A stretch of 64,000 nucleotides of DNA from Sphingomonas sp. Leaf67 (GTDB lineage Bacteria; Pseudomonadota; Alphaproteobacteria; Sphingomonadales; Sphingomonadaceae): NCBI RefSeq assembly GCF_001421965.1, contig NZ_LMLP01000019.1:248001-312000 (forward strand). The letters run 5' to 3'. Within the stretch, counting starts at the first letter, position 1. Each line of letters opens with the position of its first letter. A model generated the notes under the pieces. It searched no databases and was not told the origin of the DNA. It saw only the letters and a list, made by a program, of their open reading frames with translations. Positions 63,869 to 64,000 of the stretch are shown here, in pieces. Made by a program: the position numbers and the translations under genes.

Positions 63869-64000
63869 ATGATCGCGATCCTCTCCCCCGCCAAGACGCT
63901 CGATTACGACAGCCCCCTGCCCGCCTTGCCGCAGCACAGCATGCCGCGCCTGCCCGATCAGACCGGACAGATCGCGCGGGGCGCGGCCCGGCTGGGGGCC
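63869..64000 (+). CDS. yaaA: Peroxide stress protein YaaA (DUF328), 5' end only
   Basis: 44 codons before the right edge. MIAILSPAKTLDYDSPLP is the conserved N-terminus of YaaA/DUF328, which limits free iron and protects DNA under peroxide stress. The rest lies outside the window. Confidence 0.9.
   Translation, partial: MIAILSPAKTLDYDSPLPALPQHSMPRLPDQTGQIARGAARLGA

Overview
This window is a high-GC alphaproteobacterial chromosome segment, almost certainly from the Sphingomonadaceae (Sphingomonas or a close relative). The evidence is a serine palmitoyltransferase of the Sphingomonas type inside a ceramide-synthesis cluster, a PhyR/NepR/EcfG general stress response locus, the cell-cycle regulator GcrA, HRxxN-type histidine kinases and GC-rich palindromic intergenic repeats. 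No prophage, CRISPR array, tRNA, rRNA operon or integrated plasmid was seen. The only clear mobile DNA is a decayed IS3-family graveyard at about 8.1-8.6 kb.

Layout. 1-8 kb: the 5' part of a GAF/HRxxN sensor kinase behind ettA, an exported M28 peptidase, small lipoprotein and NTF2-like genes, a membrane protein and a metallophosphoesterase. 8-17.5 kb: IS3 remnants, an exported GH125 mannosidase, a second M28 peptidase, an AI-2E-type permease, an exported Gfo/Idh/MocA oxidoreductase coupled to a cupin, and a TonB-dependent receptor. 17.6-23.8 kb: the housekeeping run rplU-rpmA-GNAT ... obgE-proB, interrupted by a PF10118-type hydrolase with a divergent TetR regulator. 23.8-30.7 kb: a sphingolipid block on the + strand: epimerase-type ketoreductase, acyl carrier protein, serine palmitoyltransferase, an LptF/LptG-like permease pair, a fatty-acid-hydroxylase-family enzyme and a ceramide-synthase-like N-acyltransferase. 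Together these could make, hydroxylate and export (dihydro)ceramide.

30.7-38 kb: two related tiny secreted Cys proteins, then a minus-strand run of outer-membrane protein, xth, erpA, M23 peptidase, bcp and glnE. 38-42.2 kb: the general stress response locus. It holds a second NepR-like gene, ecfG, a 45-residue membrane protein, phyR, nepR and a PhyP-like kinase with a degenerate ATPase domain. Candidate EcfG promoters lie in front of both nepR genes. 42.2-48.5 kb: queE/queC, a DUF3617-like protein, hslO, argF/argD and an ABC-2 permease.

48.6-64 kb: gcrA, parE (with a promoter implying a leaderless mRNA), a class-A-beta-lactamase-like exported protein, the SRP 4.5S RNA, tpiA, a PpiD-like chaperone coupled to trpE, a GNAT, DUF423, a GT4 glycosyltransferase, DUF2945, radA, an exported TPR protein and the start of yaaA.

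Gene functions are read from motifs and remembered family knowledge only; no database search was possible. Start codons were chosen by Shine-Dalgarno sequence, signal peptide and family length, and often differ from the longest reading frame.
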